In this document: piece after piece, positions 1 to 10,316 of the stretch
Position numbering within the stretch: the first letter of the stretch is position 1
Layout of the letters: each line of letters opens with the position of its first letter
Assembly: GCA_031279575.1 (NCBI GenBank)
Contig: JAITIG010000231.1
Coordinates: 1 to 24,987, forward strand
Direction: 5' to 3'
From: Bifidobacteriaceae bacterium
GTDB taxonomy: Bacteria > Actinomycetota > Actinomycetes > Actinomycetales > WQXJ01
DNA: 24,987 nucleotides
Notes under the pieces: model-generated
What the model was told of the DNA's origin: nothing
Databases searched by the model: none
Seen by the model: only the letters and a program-made list of their open reading frames with translations
Program-made: the position numbers and the translations under genes

Positions 1-578
1 TGGTGGTCAAAACCGGCTGGGACGGCCTGATCCCGGCCCTGAACTCGAACAAGATCGACATGATCGTGGCCGGGATGACCCCGACGGCCGAGCGCAAGGA
101 GTCGATCGACTTCTCCGAGTCGTATTACACCTCCGACATCGTGGTGGTGGTCAAGAAGGACTCGCAGTGGGCTGAGGCCAAAGCCATCGGCGACCTGGCC
201 GGCGCCAAGATCACCGCCCAGATTTCGACCGTCCACTACGACAAGTTCTTGGACCAGATTCCGAACGTGGACAAGCAGACCGCCTTGCAGGATTTCCCAA
301 CCATGATCCTGGCCCTCAAAGCCGGCAAGATCGACGGCTACATCTCCGAGCGGCCGGGGGCGCTGAGCGCGGTGGCGGCCAACCCGGACCTGGTCTTCCT
401 GGGGTTCCCCCAAGGCCAGGGGTTCGATGTCGAAGAAGCGGACACGGCCATCGCCATCGGCCTGAAGAAGGGATCTGAACTGCTCGACGAGGTCAACCAG
501 GCGCTGGCCTCGATCCCGCAGGACACCCGCCAGCAGTTGATGGAGCAGGCCGTCAAAGACCAGCCCGAAGAGGGCTGA
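1..578 (+). CDS. Amino-acid ABC transporter substrate-binding protein (3' part)
   Basis: This is the C-terminal 191 or so residues of an extracellular solute-binding protein. The 5' end, including any signal peptide or lipobox, lies outside the window, so the GTG at 3 is just an in-frame codon. The visible sequence has the family-3 polar amino-acid binding-protein pattern: GLIPALNSNKIDMIVAGMT, then TAERKESIDFSESYYTSD, then a second lobe with an aspartate-containing LKAGKIDGYI segment. In this family the protein captures a polar amino acid outside the membrane and delivers it to a permease/ATPase pair, and exactly that pair follows 6 bases downstream. The substrate cannot be read from this fragment. 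Glutamine, glutamate, arginine, histidine or cystine are all possible. Confidence 0.9.
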   Translation, partial: VVKTGWDGLIPALNSNKIDMIVAGMTPTAERKESIDFSESYYTSDIVVVVKKDSQWAEAKAIGDLAGAKITAQISTVHYDKFLDQIPNVDKQTALQDFPTMILALKAGKIDGYISERPGALSAVAANPDLVFLGFPQGQGFDVEEADTAIAIGLKKGSELLDEVNQALASIPQDTRQQLMEQAVKDQPEEG

Positions 579-584
579 GCCCCC

Positions 585-1400
585 ATGAGCCTCCTGGCGG
601 CCGCCGGCGGGCGCGGCTTTTTCGAGTGGATCGCCTTGGTCCTGCGCGATTACTGGCCGTGGCTGGCCAAAGGGGTGGGCGTGACCATGATGCTGGCCCT
701 GACCGGGACGCTGATCGGGGTCGGCTTGGGTTTGGGGGTGGGCGTGGTGCGCACCATCCCAACCGACAAGCGCAGCGCCGGGCCGGGCCGGCGGGCCCTG
801 CTCAAAGCCGCCAACGTGTTGCTGGCGATCTACATCGAGGTCTTCCGCGGCACGCCCATGATGGTGCAGGCCATGGTGGTCTACTACGGCCTGGGGATGG
901 CCTTCGGCATCAACCTGGACGTGCTGACGGCGGGCCTGCTGGTGGTCTCGATCAACACCGGGGCCTACATGGCGGAGATTGTGCGCGGCGGCATCGAGGC
1001 GATCGACCCGGGGCAGATGGAGGCCGGCCGGGCTGTCGGCATGAGCCACTGGTCGATTATGCGGTCGGTTATTTTGCCGCAGGCGATCCGCAACATCCTG
1101 CCCGCCACCGGCAACGAGTTCGTCATCAACATCAAAGACACCTCGGTGCTGATGGTGATAGGCACCACCGAGCTGTACTTCCAAGGCAAAACCATCGACG
1201 GCATCCTCTACCAGACGTTCCCGGTCTACCTGCTGGTGGCGGCCATCTACCTGGTGCTGACGTTCTCCACCACCCGGCTGCTGCGCCTCCTGGAACGCCA
1301 TCTGGACGGGCCGGAGAACTTCACCCTGGCCACATCCTCGACCACGCCCGCCTCGATCCTGCGCCCAGGAGGTGGCAGCCTTGCCAGCCGCAGCCGCTGA
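585..1400 (+). CDS. Polar amino-acid ABC transporter permease
   Basis: This 271-residue integral membrane protein is the translocation channel of the importer (HisM/GlnP type). A hydrophobic segment around residues 22-50 is followed by the conserved [13 protein letters not shown] block near residue 85. The EAA loop that docks onto the ATPase reads [20 protein letters not shown] around residues 146-165, followed by [20 protein letters not shown]. About five membrane segments are visible, normal for the family. It starts 6 bases after the binding-protein stop, with only a weak GAAGAGGG ribosome site (567-574), so translation is probably coupled. Its last 20 bases overlap the start of the ATPase gene and encode a loose Ser/Arg tail. 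Confidence 0.93.
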   Translation: MSLLAAAGGRGFFEWIALVLRDYWPWLAKGVGVTMMLALTGTLIGVGLGLGVGVVRTIPTDKRSAGPGRRALLKAANVLLAIYIEVFRGTPMMVQAMVVYYGLGMAFGINLDVLTAGLLVVSINTGAYMAEIVRGGIEAIDPGQMEAGRAVGMSHWSIMRSVILPQAIRNILPATGNEFVINIKDTSVLMVIGTTELYFQGKTIDGILYQTFPVYLLVAAIYLVLTFSTTRLLRLLERHLDGPENFTLATSSTTPASILRPGGGSLASRSR

Positions 1401-2133
1401 ACCAATTGTCGAGACCCGCGCCCTGCGCAAAGCCTTTGGCGCCAACGAGATCTTGAAAGGCATCGACTTCCGGGTCAACCCGGGCGAGGTGGTGGCGGTG
1501 ATCGGCTCCTCCGGCTCCGGCAAGTCGACTTTCCTGCGCTGCGTCAACCTGCTGGAGTGGCCCACCTCCGGCCAGGTGCTCTACCACGGCCAAGATGTGC
1601 TCGCCCCAGGCTACTCGGTGACCAACTACCGCGCCCGCCTGGGCATGGTGTTCCAGCAGTTCAACTTGTTCAACAACCTGAATGTGCTGGACAACTGCGC
1701 TGTGGGGCAGATCCGGGCGTTGAAGGCGGCCAAGGCCGAGGCCCGCCAGCGCGCCATCGGCTACCTCGAGAAAGTCGGCATGGAGCGCTACATCCGGGCC
1801 AAGCCGCGCCAGCTTTCCGGCGGCCAAAAGCAGCGCGTGGCGATAGCCCGGGCGTTGTCGATGGAGCCGGAGGCGCTGCTGTTCGACGAGCCGACCTCCG
1901 CCCTGGACCCGGAGATGGTGGGGGAGGTGCTGGCGGTGATGGCGGAGCTGGCCGCCTCCGGCTTGACCATGGTGATTGTGACCCACGAGATGGCCTTCGC
2001 GCGCGATGTGGCGGACCGGGTGGCGTTCATGGACGGCGGGGTGATCGCCGAGGAGGGCCCGCCCGCCCAGTTGTTTGGCGACCCGGTCGAGGCGCGCACC
2101 AAGGAGTTCTTGGCCCGCTTCAAAGCCGGCTGA
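1381..2133 (+). CDS. Polar amino-acid ABC transporter ATP-binding protein
   Basis: This cytoplasmic ATPase (250 residues) powers the importer encoded just upstream. It has Walker [10 protein letters not shown] (residues 42-50), Q-loop FQQFN (Q92), signature LSGGQKQ (145-151), Walker B ALLFDEP (165-171) with the D-loop SALD, and the H-loop histidine (H202). The pattern matches GlnQ/HisP-type ATPases. I chose TTG at 1381 because a perfect AGGAGG (1367-1372) lies 8 bases before it. The in-frame GTG at 1372 begins inside that AGGAGG, so it could not use it. The alternative adds three residues. The gene overlaps the permease stop by 20 bases. The next gene begins 22 bases downstream and has its own promoter-like box. 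Confidence 0.94.
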   Translation: MPAAAAEPIVETRALRKAFGANEILKGIDFRVNPGEVVAVIGSSGSGKSTFLRCVNLLEWPTSGQVLYHGQDVLAPGYSVTNYRARLGMVFQQFNLFNNLNVLDNCAVGQIRALKAAKAEARQRAIGYLEKVGMERYIRAKPRQLSGGQKQRVAIARALSMEPEALLFDEPTSALDPEMVGEVLAVMAELAASGLTMVIVTHEMAFARDVADRVAFMDGGVIAEEGPPAQLFGDPVEARTKEFLARFKAG

Positions 2134-2142
2134 GCGCATCGG

Positions 2143-2148
2143 TAGCAT
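2143..2148 (+). promoter_or_regulatory. Candidate -10 box (TAGCAT) for the HIT-phoH-era operon
   Basis: TAGCAT matches the actinobacterial TANNNT -10 pattern and ends 6 bases before ATG 2155, as expected for a leaderless transcript. No clear -35 box is visible. The box lies in the 21-base gap after the ABC transporter stop, so the housekeeping operon could be transcribed separately from the importer. Confidence 0.45.
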
Positions 2149-2154
2149 GGAGGC

Positions 2155-2502
2155 ATGTCATTGCCTGCGGACTGCCTGTTTTGCCGCTTTGTCTCCGGCG
2201 AGCTGAAAACCGATTTGGTGGGCCAAAACGAGCACGCCATCGCCTTTGCCGACACCAACCCGCAAGCCCCGATGCACATCTTGGTGATCCCCCGGGAGCA
2301 TTACGTGGACGTGGCGGCCTTGGCGGCGGCCGCCCCGGCCGCGCTGGCGGACCTGGTCTGCCTAGCCCAAGAGGTGGCCCTGGACCAGGCGGACGGCGAG
2401 TTCCGCCTCATCTTCAACACCGGCCCCAGGGCTGGCCAAAGCGTCTTCCACGTCCACGGGCACGTCATCGGCGGCGAGCGCCTGGGCTGGTCCCCCGCCT
2501 GA
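2155..2502 (+). CDS. HIT family protein (histidine triad nucleotide hydrolase)
   Basis: This 115-residue protein has the HINT/PKCI histidine triad HVHGHV at residues 99-104. It also has the family core [11 protein letters not shown] (40-50) and [18 protein letters not shown] proteins hydrolyse nucleotide phosphoramidates or adenylated compounds, and the physiological substrate is usually unknown. The N-terminal CLFC pair resembles the cysteines that bind metal in many HIT proteins. The start is ambiguous. ATG 2155 fits a leaderless mRNA from TAGCAT (2143-2148), whereas TTG 2161 lies 7 bases after GGAGG (2149-2153). The difference is two residues. The stop shares a base with the phoH ATG (TGATG), which ties it to the phoH-ybeY-era operon. 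Confidence 0.92.
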   Translation: MSLPADCLFCRFVSGELKTDLVGQNEHAIAFADTNPQAPMHILVIPREHYVDVAALAAAAPAALADLVCLAQEVALDQADGEFRLIFNTGPRAGQSVFHVHGHVIGGERLGWSPA

Positions 2503-3527
2503 TGCCCGAGTCCCAGGCGGAGCCGCAAACCATCCGGGTGGCGGACCCGGCCGCCCTGCTGGCGCTGCTGGGCCGGGCCGATGAAAACCTGCGCGCCATC
2601 GAGGCGGCCGCGCCCGGGGCGGACATCCACGTCCTGGGGGACCTGATCACGGTGCGCGGCCAGCCGGCGGCGGCCTCGGCGGCGGTGGCGCTGGTCGGGG
2701 AGTTGGCGGCGGTGGCGGCCGCGGGCGACGGCATCGCGCCCGACGACGTGCGCCGGGTGGCCGCCATGCTGCGCCAGGCGGACGGGCCGGGCGGGGCGCA
2801 GGCCAGCCCGTCGCAGGTGTTGAGGCAGGCGATTGTGCGCGTGCGCGGCCGGGCGGTGCGGCCCAAGACGCTGGGCCAGAAACGCTATGTGGACCTGATC
2901 GACGCCAACACCATCACCTTTGGGATTGGCCCGGCCGGCACCGGCAAAACCTATCTGGCGATGGCCAAGGCGGTCCAAGCCCTCCACTCGAAGCGGGTGG
3001 CGCGGATTGTGCTGACCCGGCCCGCGGTCGAGGCGGGCGAGCGGCTGGGCTTCCTGCCGGGCACGCTGGGGGAGAAGATCGACCCGTACCTCAGGCCCTT
3101 GCACGACGCGCTGGGGGACATGATGGACTCGGACCTGATCGCCCGGCTGATGGAGGCCGGCGCCATCGAGGTGGCGCCGCTGGCCTACATGCGCGGCCGC
3201 ACCTTGAACGACGCCTTCATCATTTTGGACGAGGCCCAGAACACCACCCCCGACCAGATGAAGATGTTCCTGACCCGGTTGGGCTTCGGGGCCAAGATGG
3301 TGGTGACCGGGGATGTCACCCAAACCGATCTGCCCGCCGGGCAGCACTCCGGCCTGCGGCGGGTGCGGGATATCCTGGCCGGCTTGGAGGATTTGGCGTT
3401 TTGCGAGCTGACCAGCCGCGACGTGGTGCGCCACCGGCTGGTGAGCCAGATCATCGACGCTTGGGGCGCTTGGGAGGCCGGCTCGGCCGGCCCGGGAAAA
3501 ACTGGAGAGGCGGGGCGGGGCCGATGA
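2502..3527 (+). CDS. PhoH family ATPase (PhoH/PhoL)
   Basis: This 341-residue cytoplasmic P-loop protein has Walker [11 protein letters not shown] (141-150) and Walker B IILDEAQN (240-247). It also carries the PhoH-specific blocks [17 protein letters not shown] and [11 protein letters not shown]. The N-terminal 100 residues include a small KH-like region typical of PhoL. The family is linked to RNA metabolism and ribosome-associated functions, and its genes commonly precede ybeY, as here. ATG 2502 is chosen because it overlaps the HIT stop as TGATG and the ATG is followed directly by recognisable family sequence. The 3' end overlaps ybeY (ATGA at 3524-3527). The last 17 or so residues are a Gly/Ala-rich variable tail. 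Confidence 0.94.
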   Translation: MPESQAEPQTIRVADPAALLALLGRADENLRAIEAAAPGADIHVLGDLITVRGQPAAASAAVALVGELAAVAAAGDGIAPDDVRRVAAMLRQADGPGGAQASPSQVLRQAIVRVRGRAVRPKTLGQKRYVDLIDANTITFGIGPAGTGKTYLAMAKAVQALHSKRVARIVLTRPAVEAGERLGFLPGTLGEKIDPYLRPLHDALGDMMDSDLIARLMEAGAIEVAPLAYMRGRTLNDAFIILDEAQNTTPDQMKMFLTRLGFGAKMVVTGDVTQTDLPAGQHSGLRRVRDILAGLEDLAFCELTSRDVVRHRLVSQIIDAWGAWEAGSAGPGKTGEAGRGR

Positions 3528-3976
3528 GCGTCGAGGTGCTCAACGAGACCGAGGCGAAGGTCGACGAGGTGGAGTTCGCCCAGTTGGGCCGCTTCGTGTT
3601 GGACGCTTTGAACGTCCACCCCCAGGCCGAGCTGGTGATCTCGTTTGTCGACGCGCCCGCCATGGCGGAGCTGCACCAGCGCTTCTTGGACGAGCCGGGG
3701 CCGACCGACGTGATGAGCTTCCCGATGGACGAGATGCGCCCCGCCCCCGAGGGGGAGGCGCCCCAGGCGGGCATTTTGGGCGATGTCGTGATCTGCCCCG
3801 AGGTGGCCGCCCGCCAGGCTGTCGAGATCGGCCATTCGCTGGCCGACGAGATGCTGGTGCTGGCCACGCACGGCATTTTGCACCTGCTGGGCTTCGACCA
3901 CGGCGAGGCCGCCCAGGAGCGCGAGATGTTCGACTTGCAGCGCAAGCTGGTCCTGGCCTTCATCGCGTCGAGGTGA
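3524..3976 (+). CDS. ybeY: Endoribonuclease YbeY (rRNA maturation factor)
   Basis: This is a 150-residue zinc-dependent endoribonuclease. The metal site motif [11 protein letters not shown] is complete, with His116, His120 and His126. The preceding [11 protein letters not shown] (60-70) is also diagnostic of the family. YbeY takes part in 16S rRNA 3'-end processing and ribosome quality control. The neighbours support the call, since phoH immediately upstream and a CorC-type gene plus era downstream form the classic order. The start is ATG 3524, which overlaps the phoH stop by 4 bases. The weak upstream purines GGCGGGG (3512-3518) suggest translation by reinitiation. Confidence 0.96.
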   Translation: MSVEVLNETEAKVDEVEFAQLGRFVLDALNVHPQAELVISFVDAPAMAELHQRFLDEPGPTDVMSFPMDEMRPAPEGEAPQAGILGDVVICPEVAARQAVEIGHSLADEMLVLATHGILHLLGFDHGEAAQEREMFDLQRKLVLAFIASR

Positions 3977-5268
3977 GGGGGGTGGCGGGGGTTGCCTGGT
4001 GGGCGCTGGCGGCCGTGGTGGCGGCCGGTTTGGCGGTCTCGGTGCTGACGGCGGCCGGCGAGGCGGCTTTGCAGCGCCTGGCCTTGGCCGGGGACGACGA
4101 TTTGGCGGGCTTGCGCCCAGGGCGGAGCCGGCGCATCGCCCGGCTGTTGGCCCAAGCTGACACGGTGGCCCCGGCCAGCGCCTTCGCGCGGGTCTTTTTC
4201 CAGGTCGCGGCGGGCATCGCGCTGGGTTTTCTGGCTTTGGGGGCGGCAGGCGCGCCGGGCGGGCGGGCGGCGGGCGCGCCGGCCGCCTTCGGCTGGGCCT
4301 TGGCGGCGGCGGCGCTGGTGGCGGTGCTGGTGGCGGTGATCCGGCCGCGGGCGCGGGCCTTCGCCGACCCGGTGGGGGCGTTGGCGCTGGCCGGGCCGTA
4401 CCTGAGCTTGTTCAACCTGGCCCTGGCCCCGCTGCGCCCGCTGGTGCGGCGCTTCGCCCCGGACGCCATGCTGCTCTCGGCCGACGAGCTGGCCGAGTTG
4501 GTGGAGAACGTCTCCACCACCGAGGAGATCGCCCGGGAGGACCGCGCCATGCTGTCCTCGGTGGTGGAGCTGGGCTCGACTTTGGCCCGCGAGCTGATGG
4601 TGCCGCGCACCGAGGTGGTGATGATCGAGGCCGCCAAGCCGCTGCGCAAGGCGATGGCGTTGTTCTTGCGCTCGGGGTATTCGCGCCTGCCGGTGGTGGG
4701 CCAGGACGGGCTCGACTCGGTGGCCGGCGTGGCCTACCTCAAAGATGTCGCCCTGGTGCTGCAAGCCCGCCCGGAGGCGGCCGAGGAGGCGGTGGGCGGC
4801 GTGATGCGCCCGGCGGTGTTTGTCCCCGAGTCGAAGCCGGCCGATGACGTGCTGCGCCAGTTGCAGGCCTTGGGCACCCACATCGCCTTGGTGGTCGACG
4901 AGTACGGCGGCGTGGCCGGCCTGGTGACGATGGAAGACGTGCTGGAGGAGATTGTGGGCGAGTTGACCGACGAGCACGACCCGCCCCCGCCGGAGGTCGA
5001 GCCGCTCGGGGACGGCGTTTTCCGGGTGCCGGCCCGCTTCGAGTTGGACCAGTTGGGCGAGTTGTTTGGGCTCGAGTTGCAGGACGACGACGTCGACACG
5101 GTGGGGGGCCTGCTGGCCAAGGCGGTGGGCCGCGTCCCCATCCCCGGCAGCCAGGCCGAGGTGCAAGGCCTGGTGCTGACCGCCGAGCGGACCGAGGGCC
5201 GGCGCAAACAGCTGGCCACCGTCCTGGCCCGCCGCTGCCAAAGGCCGGTGCCCGAAGATGAGGAGTGA
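3973..5268 (+). CDS. CorC/HlyC-type CNNM protein with CBS domains
   Basis: This is a membrane protein of 431 residues. Three or four hydrophobic segments (about residues 7-27, 74-94, 104-123 and 135-152) form a compact CNNM/DUF21-like domain. A CBS pair spans about 208-332, with LMVPRTEVV, YSRLPVVGQD and VDEYGGVAGLVTMEDVLEEIVGE. A CorC_HlyC transporter-associated domain follows at about 345-420. Family members are connected with Mg2+ or Co2+ efflux, and the old name hemolysin C is misleading. The membrane part is unusually rich in Ala and Gly and diverged from the textbook domain. Start GTG 3973 overlaps the ybeY stop, and GTG 3982 is a possible alternative. The neighbours ybeY and era are the usual company. 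Confidence 0.9.
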   Translation: MRGVAGVAWWALAAVVAAGLAVSVLTAAGEAALQRLALAGDDDLAGLRPGRSRRIARLLAQADTVAPASAFARVFFQVAAGIALGFLALGAAGAPGGRAAGAPAAFGWALAAAALVAVLVAVIRPRARAFADPVGALALAGPYLSLFNLALAPLRPLVRRFAPDAMLLSADELAELVENVSTTEEIAREDRAMLSSVVELGSTLARELMVPRTEVVMIEAAKPLRKAMALFLRSGYSRLPVVGQDGLDSVAGVAYLKDVALVLQARPEAAEEAVGGVMRPAVFVPESKPADDVLRQLQALGTHIALVVDEYGGVAGLVTMEDVLEEIVGELTDEHDPPPPEVEPLGDGVFRVPARFELDQLGELFGLELQDDDVDTVGGLLAKAVGRVPIPGSQAEVQGLVLTAERTEGRRKQLATVLARRCQRPVPEDEE

Positions 5269-6154
5269 CCAGTTGGACCCGGGGCGCCCCGAGGGCTTCC
5301 GCTCCGGCTTCGCGGCCGTGGTGGGGCGGCCCAATGTGGGCAAGTCGACCCTGGTCAACACCCTGGTGGGGGAGAAGGTGGCGATCACCTCGGCCCGGCC
5401 GGAGACCACCCGGCACCAGATCAGGGGCATTTTCGAGGGCCCGGGCTGGCAGGTGGTGCTGGTGGACACCCCCGGCCTGCACCGGCCGCGCACGCCCCTG
5501 GGCGAGCGGCTCAACGCCTTGGTGCGCGGCGCGCTGGCGGATGTCGACGCCGTCCTGGTGGGCCTGCCGGCCGACCAGGCGATCGGCCCGGGCGACCGCT
5601 TCCTGCTCGGCGCGCTGCCCGCCCACCTGCCCCGGGTGGCCGTCCTCACCAAGATCGACCTGGTCAAACGCCCCCAGGTGGCGGCCAAGCTGGTCGAGGT
5701 CGACGCCTTGGCCGAGTGGGCGGCGCTGGTGCCTGTCAGCGCGCGGCGCGGCGACGGCATCGGGCAGCTGGGGCAGGTGCTGGGCGGTTTGATGCCGGCC
5801 GGGCCGCGCTGGTACCCGGACGGCCAGGCGACCGACGAGCCGGTGGAGCGCCGCGTGGCGGAGCTGGTGCGGGAGGCGGCCCTGGCCAAGGCCCGCGAGG
5901 AGCTGCCGCATTCGATCGCGGCCCAGGTCGAGGAGTTCGCGCCGCCGCGCATCCGGGTCTCGCTGTACGTTGAGCGCGACTCGCAGAAGGGCATTGTGAT
6001 CGGGGCCAAGGGCGCCCGGCTGAAGGAGATTGGGATGGCCGCGCGCCGGCAGATCGAGGCCCTGCTGGGGCGCCATGTCCGCTTGGAGATCCACGTCAAG
6101 GTGGCCAAAGGCTGGCAGCGCGACCCCAAGGCGCTGAACCGGTTGGGGTTTTGA
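5258..6154 (+). CDS. era: GTPase Era (16S rRNA-binding, ribosome assembly)
   Basis: Era (298 residues) couples GTP hydrolysis to 30S subunit maturation by binding the 3' end of 16S rRNA. The motifs in order are G1 GRPNVGKST (23-31), switch region ETTRHQIRG (49-57), G3 DTPG (70-73), G4 TKID (131-134) and G5 SARRG (161-165). The C-terminal KH domain carries VIGAKGARLKEIG with its GxxG at 249-252. ATG 5258 overlaps the previous gene by 11 bases and has little ribosome site. TTG 5273 sits 7 bases after AGGAG (5261-5265) and may be the true start, which would remove five residues. The gene belongs to the phoH-ybeY-corC operon and overlaps the following hydrolase as TGATG. Confidence 0.97.
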   Translation: MRSDQLDPGRPEGFRSGFAAVVGRPNVGKSTLVNTLVGEKVAITSARPETTRHQIRGIFEGPGWQVVLVDTPGLHRPRTPLGERLNALVRGALADVDAVLVGLPADQAIGPGDRFLLGALPAHLPRVAVLTKIDLVKRPQVAAKLVEVDALAEWAALVPVSARRGDGIGQLGQVLGGLMPAGPRWYPDGQATDEPVERRVAELVREAALAKAREELPHSIAAQVEEFAPPRIRVSLYVERDSQKGIVIGAKGARLKEIGMAARRQIEALLGRHVRLEIHVKVAKGWQRDPKALNRLGF

Positions 6155-7533
6155 TGCGCTGGCCGCCCGCCCGCCCGGGGCGCTGGAGCCCGCTGCCGGT
6201 GGCGCCGATCCGCCTGGCGGCCGCCGCCACCGGCTTCGAAGGGGCGCCGGGGCGCTTGGGGCTGCCGCTGGCCCGCCAGCTGGTGCGGCTCAATTTGGAC
6301 GGGGTCGCGACGGTGGTCCAGGTGACCCGGCCGGACCGGCCGGGGCGCTTCCCGGTGGTGGTGTTCGGCCACGGCGCGGGCACCGGCAACCACACCGCCT
6401 TCGACGAGCACGCGGCGGCGTTGGCGGCCGATGGCGTGGTCTGCCTGGTGGCGGACAAGGACTTGGCCGCCTACACCGCCACCCGGCGCGACTACGGCCA
6501 CATGGCCCGCCAGTACGCCGACCTGTGGCGCTGGGGGCGGGACCAGCCTTGGGCCGACCGGCTCCAGGTGGGCTATTTGGGCGAGTCGGAGGGCGCTTGG
6601 GTGGCGCCCTGGGCGGCCGCTTTGACCGGGGCGGCGTTTGTGGTGCTGGTCTCGGCGCCGGTGGTGGCGCCGCGCGAGCAGACCCTGTACGCGCTGGGCT
6701 CCTACCTGGCCTCGGTGGGCGCGCCCGCCTCGGTGTTCGACGCCGCCCAGCGCTTCGCCGGGGCGGCTTGGCCGCGCGGCTGGTTTGGCTACGCCGATTT
6801 CGACTCGATGCGCTACCTGCGCCAGCTTGACTGCCCGGTGCTGCTGGTTTACGGCACCGGCGACATCTCGATGCCGGTGGTCCAAGGCGCCGAGCGGGTC
6901 CTGGCCGAGGCCGGCGGCCCGGTGGCGGTGCGCTACTACGAGGCGGCGGACCACGGGCTGAGAGTGGGGGAGGCGAAGCGGGTCAGCCCGGATTTCCTGG
7001 CCGATTTGAGCGGCTGGGTGAGGTGTTTGTCGATGACGCCGGCTGTGGCCGGGGCGGCGCCGCGCCAGCCGTTCGCGGCCGTGGCCCCGCCGCGGGGCGG
7101 GCCGTTGGCGGGCCAGGCCTATATGGGCGCGGCCGCCGTGGTGGCTTTGGCGGCGGCCGGCTCGTGGGCCCGCGGCGCGCCGGCGGTGCGCGGGCCGCTT
7201 GGCCTGGTGCGGGCGGGGGCGCTGGCCACAGTCCTGGCGCACGCCCGCTACCTGCGCTTTTTGGCCAAGTTGGCGACCAGCTACCGGACCGACCCGGTGG
7301 CGGTGCGGGCCGGGCACCACTTGGTGCAGGTGCTCGGTTTGGCGACTGTGGCGGCGGGCACGGTGGCGGCCGCCCGGGCCAGCCAGTCGCGCTCGCGCCG
7401 GGCGGTGGCGGCCGCGGCGGCGGGTCTGGGCGGGGCGGCGGCGCTGTTGTCGCTGGCGGGCCGCTGGGGCGCCTTCGGCCGGTTCGATTGGCTGCCCCGC
7501 CCCCTGGGCGGCGCCAAGCCCCCGCCGGGCTAG
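6154..7533 (+). CDS. Alpha/beta hydrolase with C-terminal membrane region
   Basis: This 459-residue protein appears to have two parts. Residues about 50-295 form an alpha/beta hydrolase. They include the oxyanion-region FGHGAG (71-76), nucleophile elbow GESEG with Ser145, a likely acid Asp237 in YGTGDISMPV, and catalytic His267 in AADHG. The substrate is unknown, and the closest recognisable fold group is dienelactone-hydrolase/peptidase-like esterases. Residues about 322-440 contain three or four Ala/Val/Leu-rich hydrophobic stretches separated by basic residues (RSRRAV), suggesting membrane anchoring. ATG 6154 overlaps the era stop as TGATG. It is the last gene of the operon, and its TAG lies in the loop of a hairpin (7522-7545). 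The fusion looks uninterrupted, with no frameshift visible. Confidence 0.78.
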   Translation: MRWPPARPGRWSPLPVAPIRLAAAATGFEGAPGRLGLPLARQLVRLNLDGVATVVQVTRPDRPGRFPVVVFGHGAGTGNHTAFDEHAAALAADGVVCLVADKDLAAYTATRRDYGHMARQYADLWRWGRDQPWADRLQVGYLGESEGAWVAPWAAALTGAAFVVLVSAPVVAPREQTLYALGSYLASVGAPASVFDAAQRFAGAAWPRGWFGYADFDSMRYLRQLDCPVLLVYGTGDISMPVVQGAERVLAEAGGPVAVRYYEAADHGLRVGEAKRVSPDFLADLSGWVRCLSMTPAVAGAAPRQPFAAVAPPRGGPLAGQAYMGAAAVVALAAAGSWARGAPAVRGPLGLVRAGALATVLAHARYLRFLAKLATSYRTDPVAVRAGHHLVQVLGLATVAAGTVAAARASQSRSRRAVAAAAAGLGGAAALLSLAGRWGAFGRFDWLPRPLGGAKPPPG

Positions 7534-7545
7534 CCGCCCCGGCGG
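7522..7545 (+). terminator. Hairpin enclosing the TAG stop of the era operon
   Basis: CCGCCGGG (7522-7529) pairs perfectly with CCCGGCGG (7538-7545), leaving an 8-base loop that holds the stop codon TAG (7531-7533). No U tract follows directly. A 14-base GC palindrome (7552-7565) comes next and may extend the structure. This is a plausible U-less intrinsic terminator, but GC-rich DNA makes such stems easier by chance. Confidence 0.4.
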
Positions 7546-7592
7546 CCGGCGGCGCCGCGCGGCGCGGGCCGGACGGCATCGGGCGGCGGTTT

Positions 7593-7620
7593 TTGCGCCC
7601 AGGGCCCGGTGGGCTAATCT
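7593..7620 (+). promoter_or_regulatory. Candidate leu promoter (TTGCGC / TAATCT)
   Basis: A -35-like TTGCGC (7593-7598) and a -10 TAATCT (7615-7620) are separated by 16 bases. The -10 ends 9 bases before the ATG of the leader peptide (7630), so the transcript would start at or almost at that ATG. The rest of the 7534-7629 gap is GC-rich hairpin-forming sequence. Confidence 0.55.
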
Positions 7621-7644
7621 GGTCGGGTCATGCGAATCCGCGAC

Positions 7645-9507
<1,863 letters not shown>

Positions 9508-9516
9508 CCGGCCCGC

Positions 9517-10113
9517 TCACGGGTCGTAGAGGTCTTCGTCGGCCTGGTCTGGGGCCTCGGGGCCGCCCCGGCGCGGCAGGCGGGAGATCAGCACGGCCGC
9601 CCCGGCCACCATCGCCAGCAGGCCGAGGCGCGCCCACGAGGTCGGCATGCGCACCGCGCCCAGGATGGCCCAGGCGAAGACAGCCGCCAGGCCGCCCAGG
9701 AAGGCGATCCAGCCCAGCGCCACCAGCGGGTGCCCGGTGAAGACCGGCGGCGGCTCGGGCGGCTCGAAGTGCTCGTCGGCCTCGGGCGGCGCCCAGTCGC
9801 GCGGGCCGGGCGGCGGCGGGCTGGCGGCGCCTTGGCCCTGGCCCAGGGCCTCGGGGTCCGCCCCCCACACCACGTGGCCGCGCCCGCCGCGCCCGGGCCC
9901 GGCCGCGCCGTCCGCCCGGCCCTGCGGCCCTGGCCCGCCGGGCTGGCGGGGCGCGCCGCCGGCGCTGTCTGGGCCGGGCGGCCCGGCCCCGCCCTGGGCC
10001 CAATTTTGCAGGTCGGGCGGCAGCGCCTGGCCCAACTCCCCGGCCAACTCCTGCCAGCGCCGGTCGAAGTCCGGCTCCTCGTCGCGCCCCTGGCGCGGGT
10101 CCTGGCTGGTCAC
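9517..10113 (-). CDS. Conserved actinobacterial membrane protein with acidic/Pro-rich N-terminal region
   Basis: The 198-residue product has a disordered N-terminal half: DFDRRWQELAGELG near residue 15, then a Gly/Pro/Gln-rich stretch. A GPRDWAPPEADEHFEPPEPPPV block (about residues 103-124) follows, then two hydrophobic segments (about 128-152 and 159-176) and an acidic C-terminal tail. I know this organisation from uncharacterised actinobacterial proteins but cannot name a function. The start is GTG at 10113, because a TAGAGT -10 box (10121-10126, minus strand) ends 7 bases before it and no ribosome site is present. A longer form beginning three codons upstream would start inside the promoter spacing. 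It is convergent with leuA and divergent from plsC. Confidence 0.75.
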   Translation of the reverse strand: MTSQDPRQGRDEEPDFDRRWQELAGELGQALPPDLQNWAQGGAGPPGPDSAGGAPRQPGGPGPQGRADGAAGPGRGGRGHVVWGADPEALGQGQGAASPPPPGPRDWAPPEADEHFEPPEPPPVFTGHPLVALGWIAFLGGLAAVFAWAILGAVRMPTSWARLGLLAMVAGAAVLISRLPRRGGPEAPDQADEDLYDP

Positions 10114-10120
10114 GCGCCAC

Positions 10121-10126
10121 ACTCTA
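10121..10126 (-). promoter_or_regulatory. Candidate -10 box (TAGAGT), minus-strand membrane-protein gene
   Basis: On the minus strand TAGAGT is followed by seven bases and then GTG (10113), the spacing of a leaderless promoter. The same TAGAGTGTG nonamer occurs on the plus strand at 10311-10319 before plsC. Confidence 0.45.
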
Positions 10127-10186
10127 CTTCACCGGCTCGGCTCCGCCCGGCCGCGCCAACCCGGCCGGGTCCCGGCCGCGGCTTTG

Positions 10187-10230
10187 GGCGGCCCGGGGGG
10201 CTGGGGCCGGGGCGCCCCCGGGGGGCCGCC
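10187..10230. other. Strong GC stem-loop between divergent promoters
   Basis: GGCGGCCC (10187-10194) pairs perfectly with GGGCCGCC (10223-10230). Inside, five Gs (10196-10200) can pair with five Cs (10215-10219) after a small bulge. It lies in the 240-base gap 10114-10353, between the two divergent -10 boxes, where no transcript should normally end. Its role is unknown: an insulator-like terminator, a binding site or simple GC bias. The rest of the gap holds a 6-bp hairpin (10275-10293) and the plsC promoter. Confidence 0.35.
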
Positions 10231-10310
10231 TAACGGCATCGGGCGGGCAAAAAGGCCGGGCCGTCAGCCCTCCGGCGGGGGTTCGGTCCCCGCGGGCGGC
10301 TCGGCTCTAA

Positions 10311-10316
10311 TAGAGT
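10311..10316 (+). promoter_or_regulatory. Candidate -10 box (TAGAGT) for plsC-pfp
   Basis: TAGAGT matches TANNNT and lies 37 bases before the plsC GTG, leaving a leader of about 30 bases with an AGGGG ribosome site. No clear -35 hexamer is seen. A hairpin GCGGGG/CCCCGC (10275-10280 with 10288-10293) occupies the -35 to -45 area. Confidence 0.4.

Noticed and set aside
10270..10300. A tRNA T-arm-like segment (GGGGGTTCGGTCCCC) upstream of plsC
   Set aside because: No D arm, anticodon arm or matching acceptor strand is found upstream. It is better read as a simple 6-bp hairpin before the promoter.
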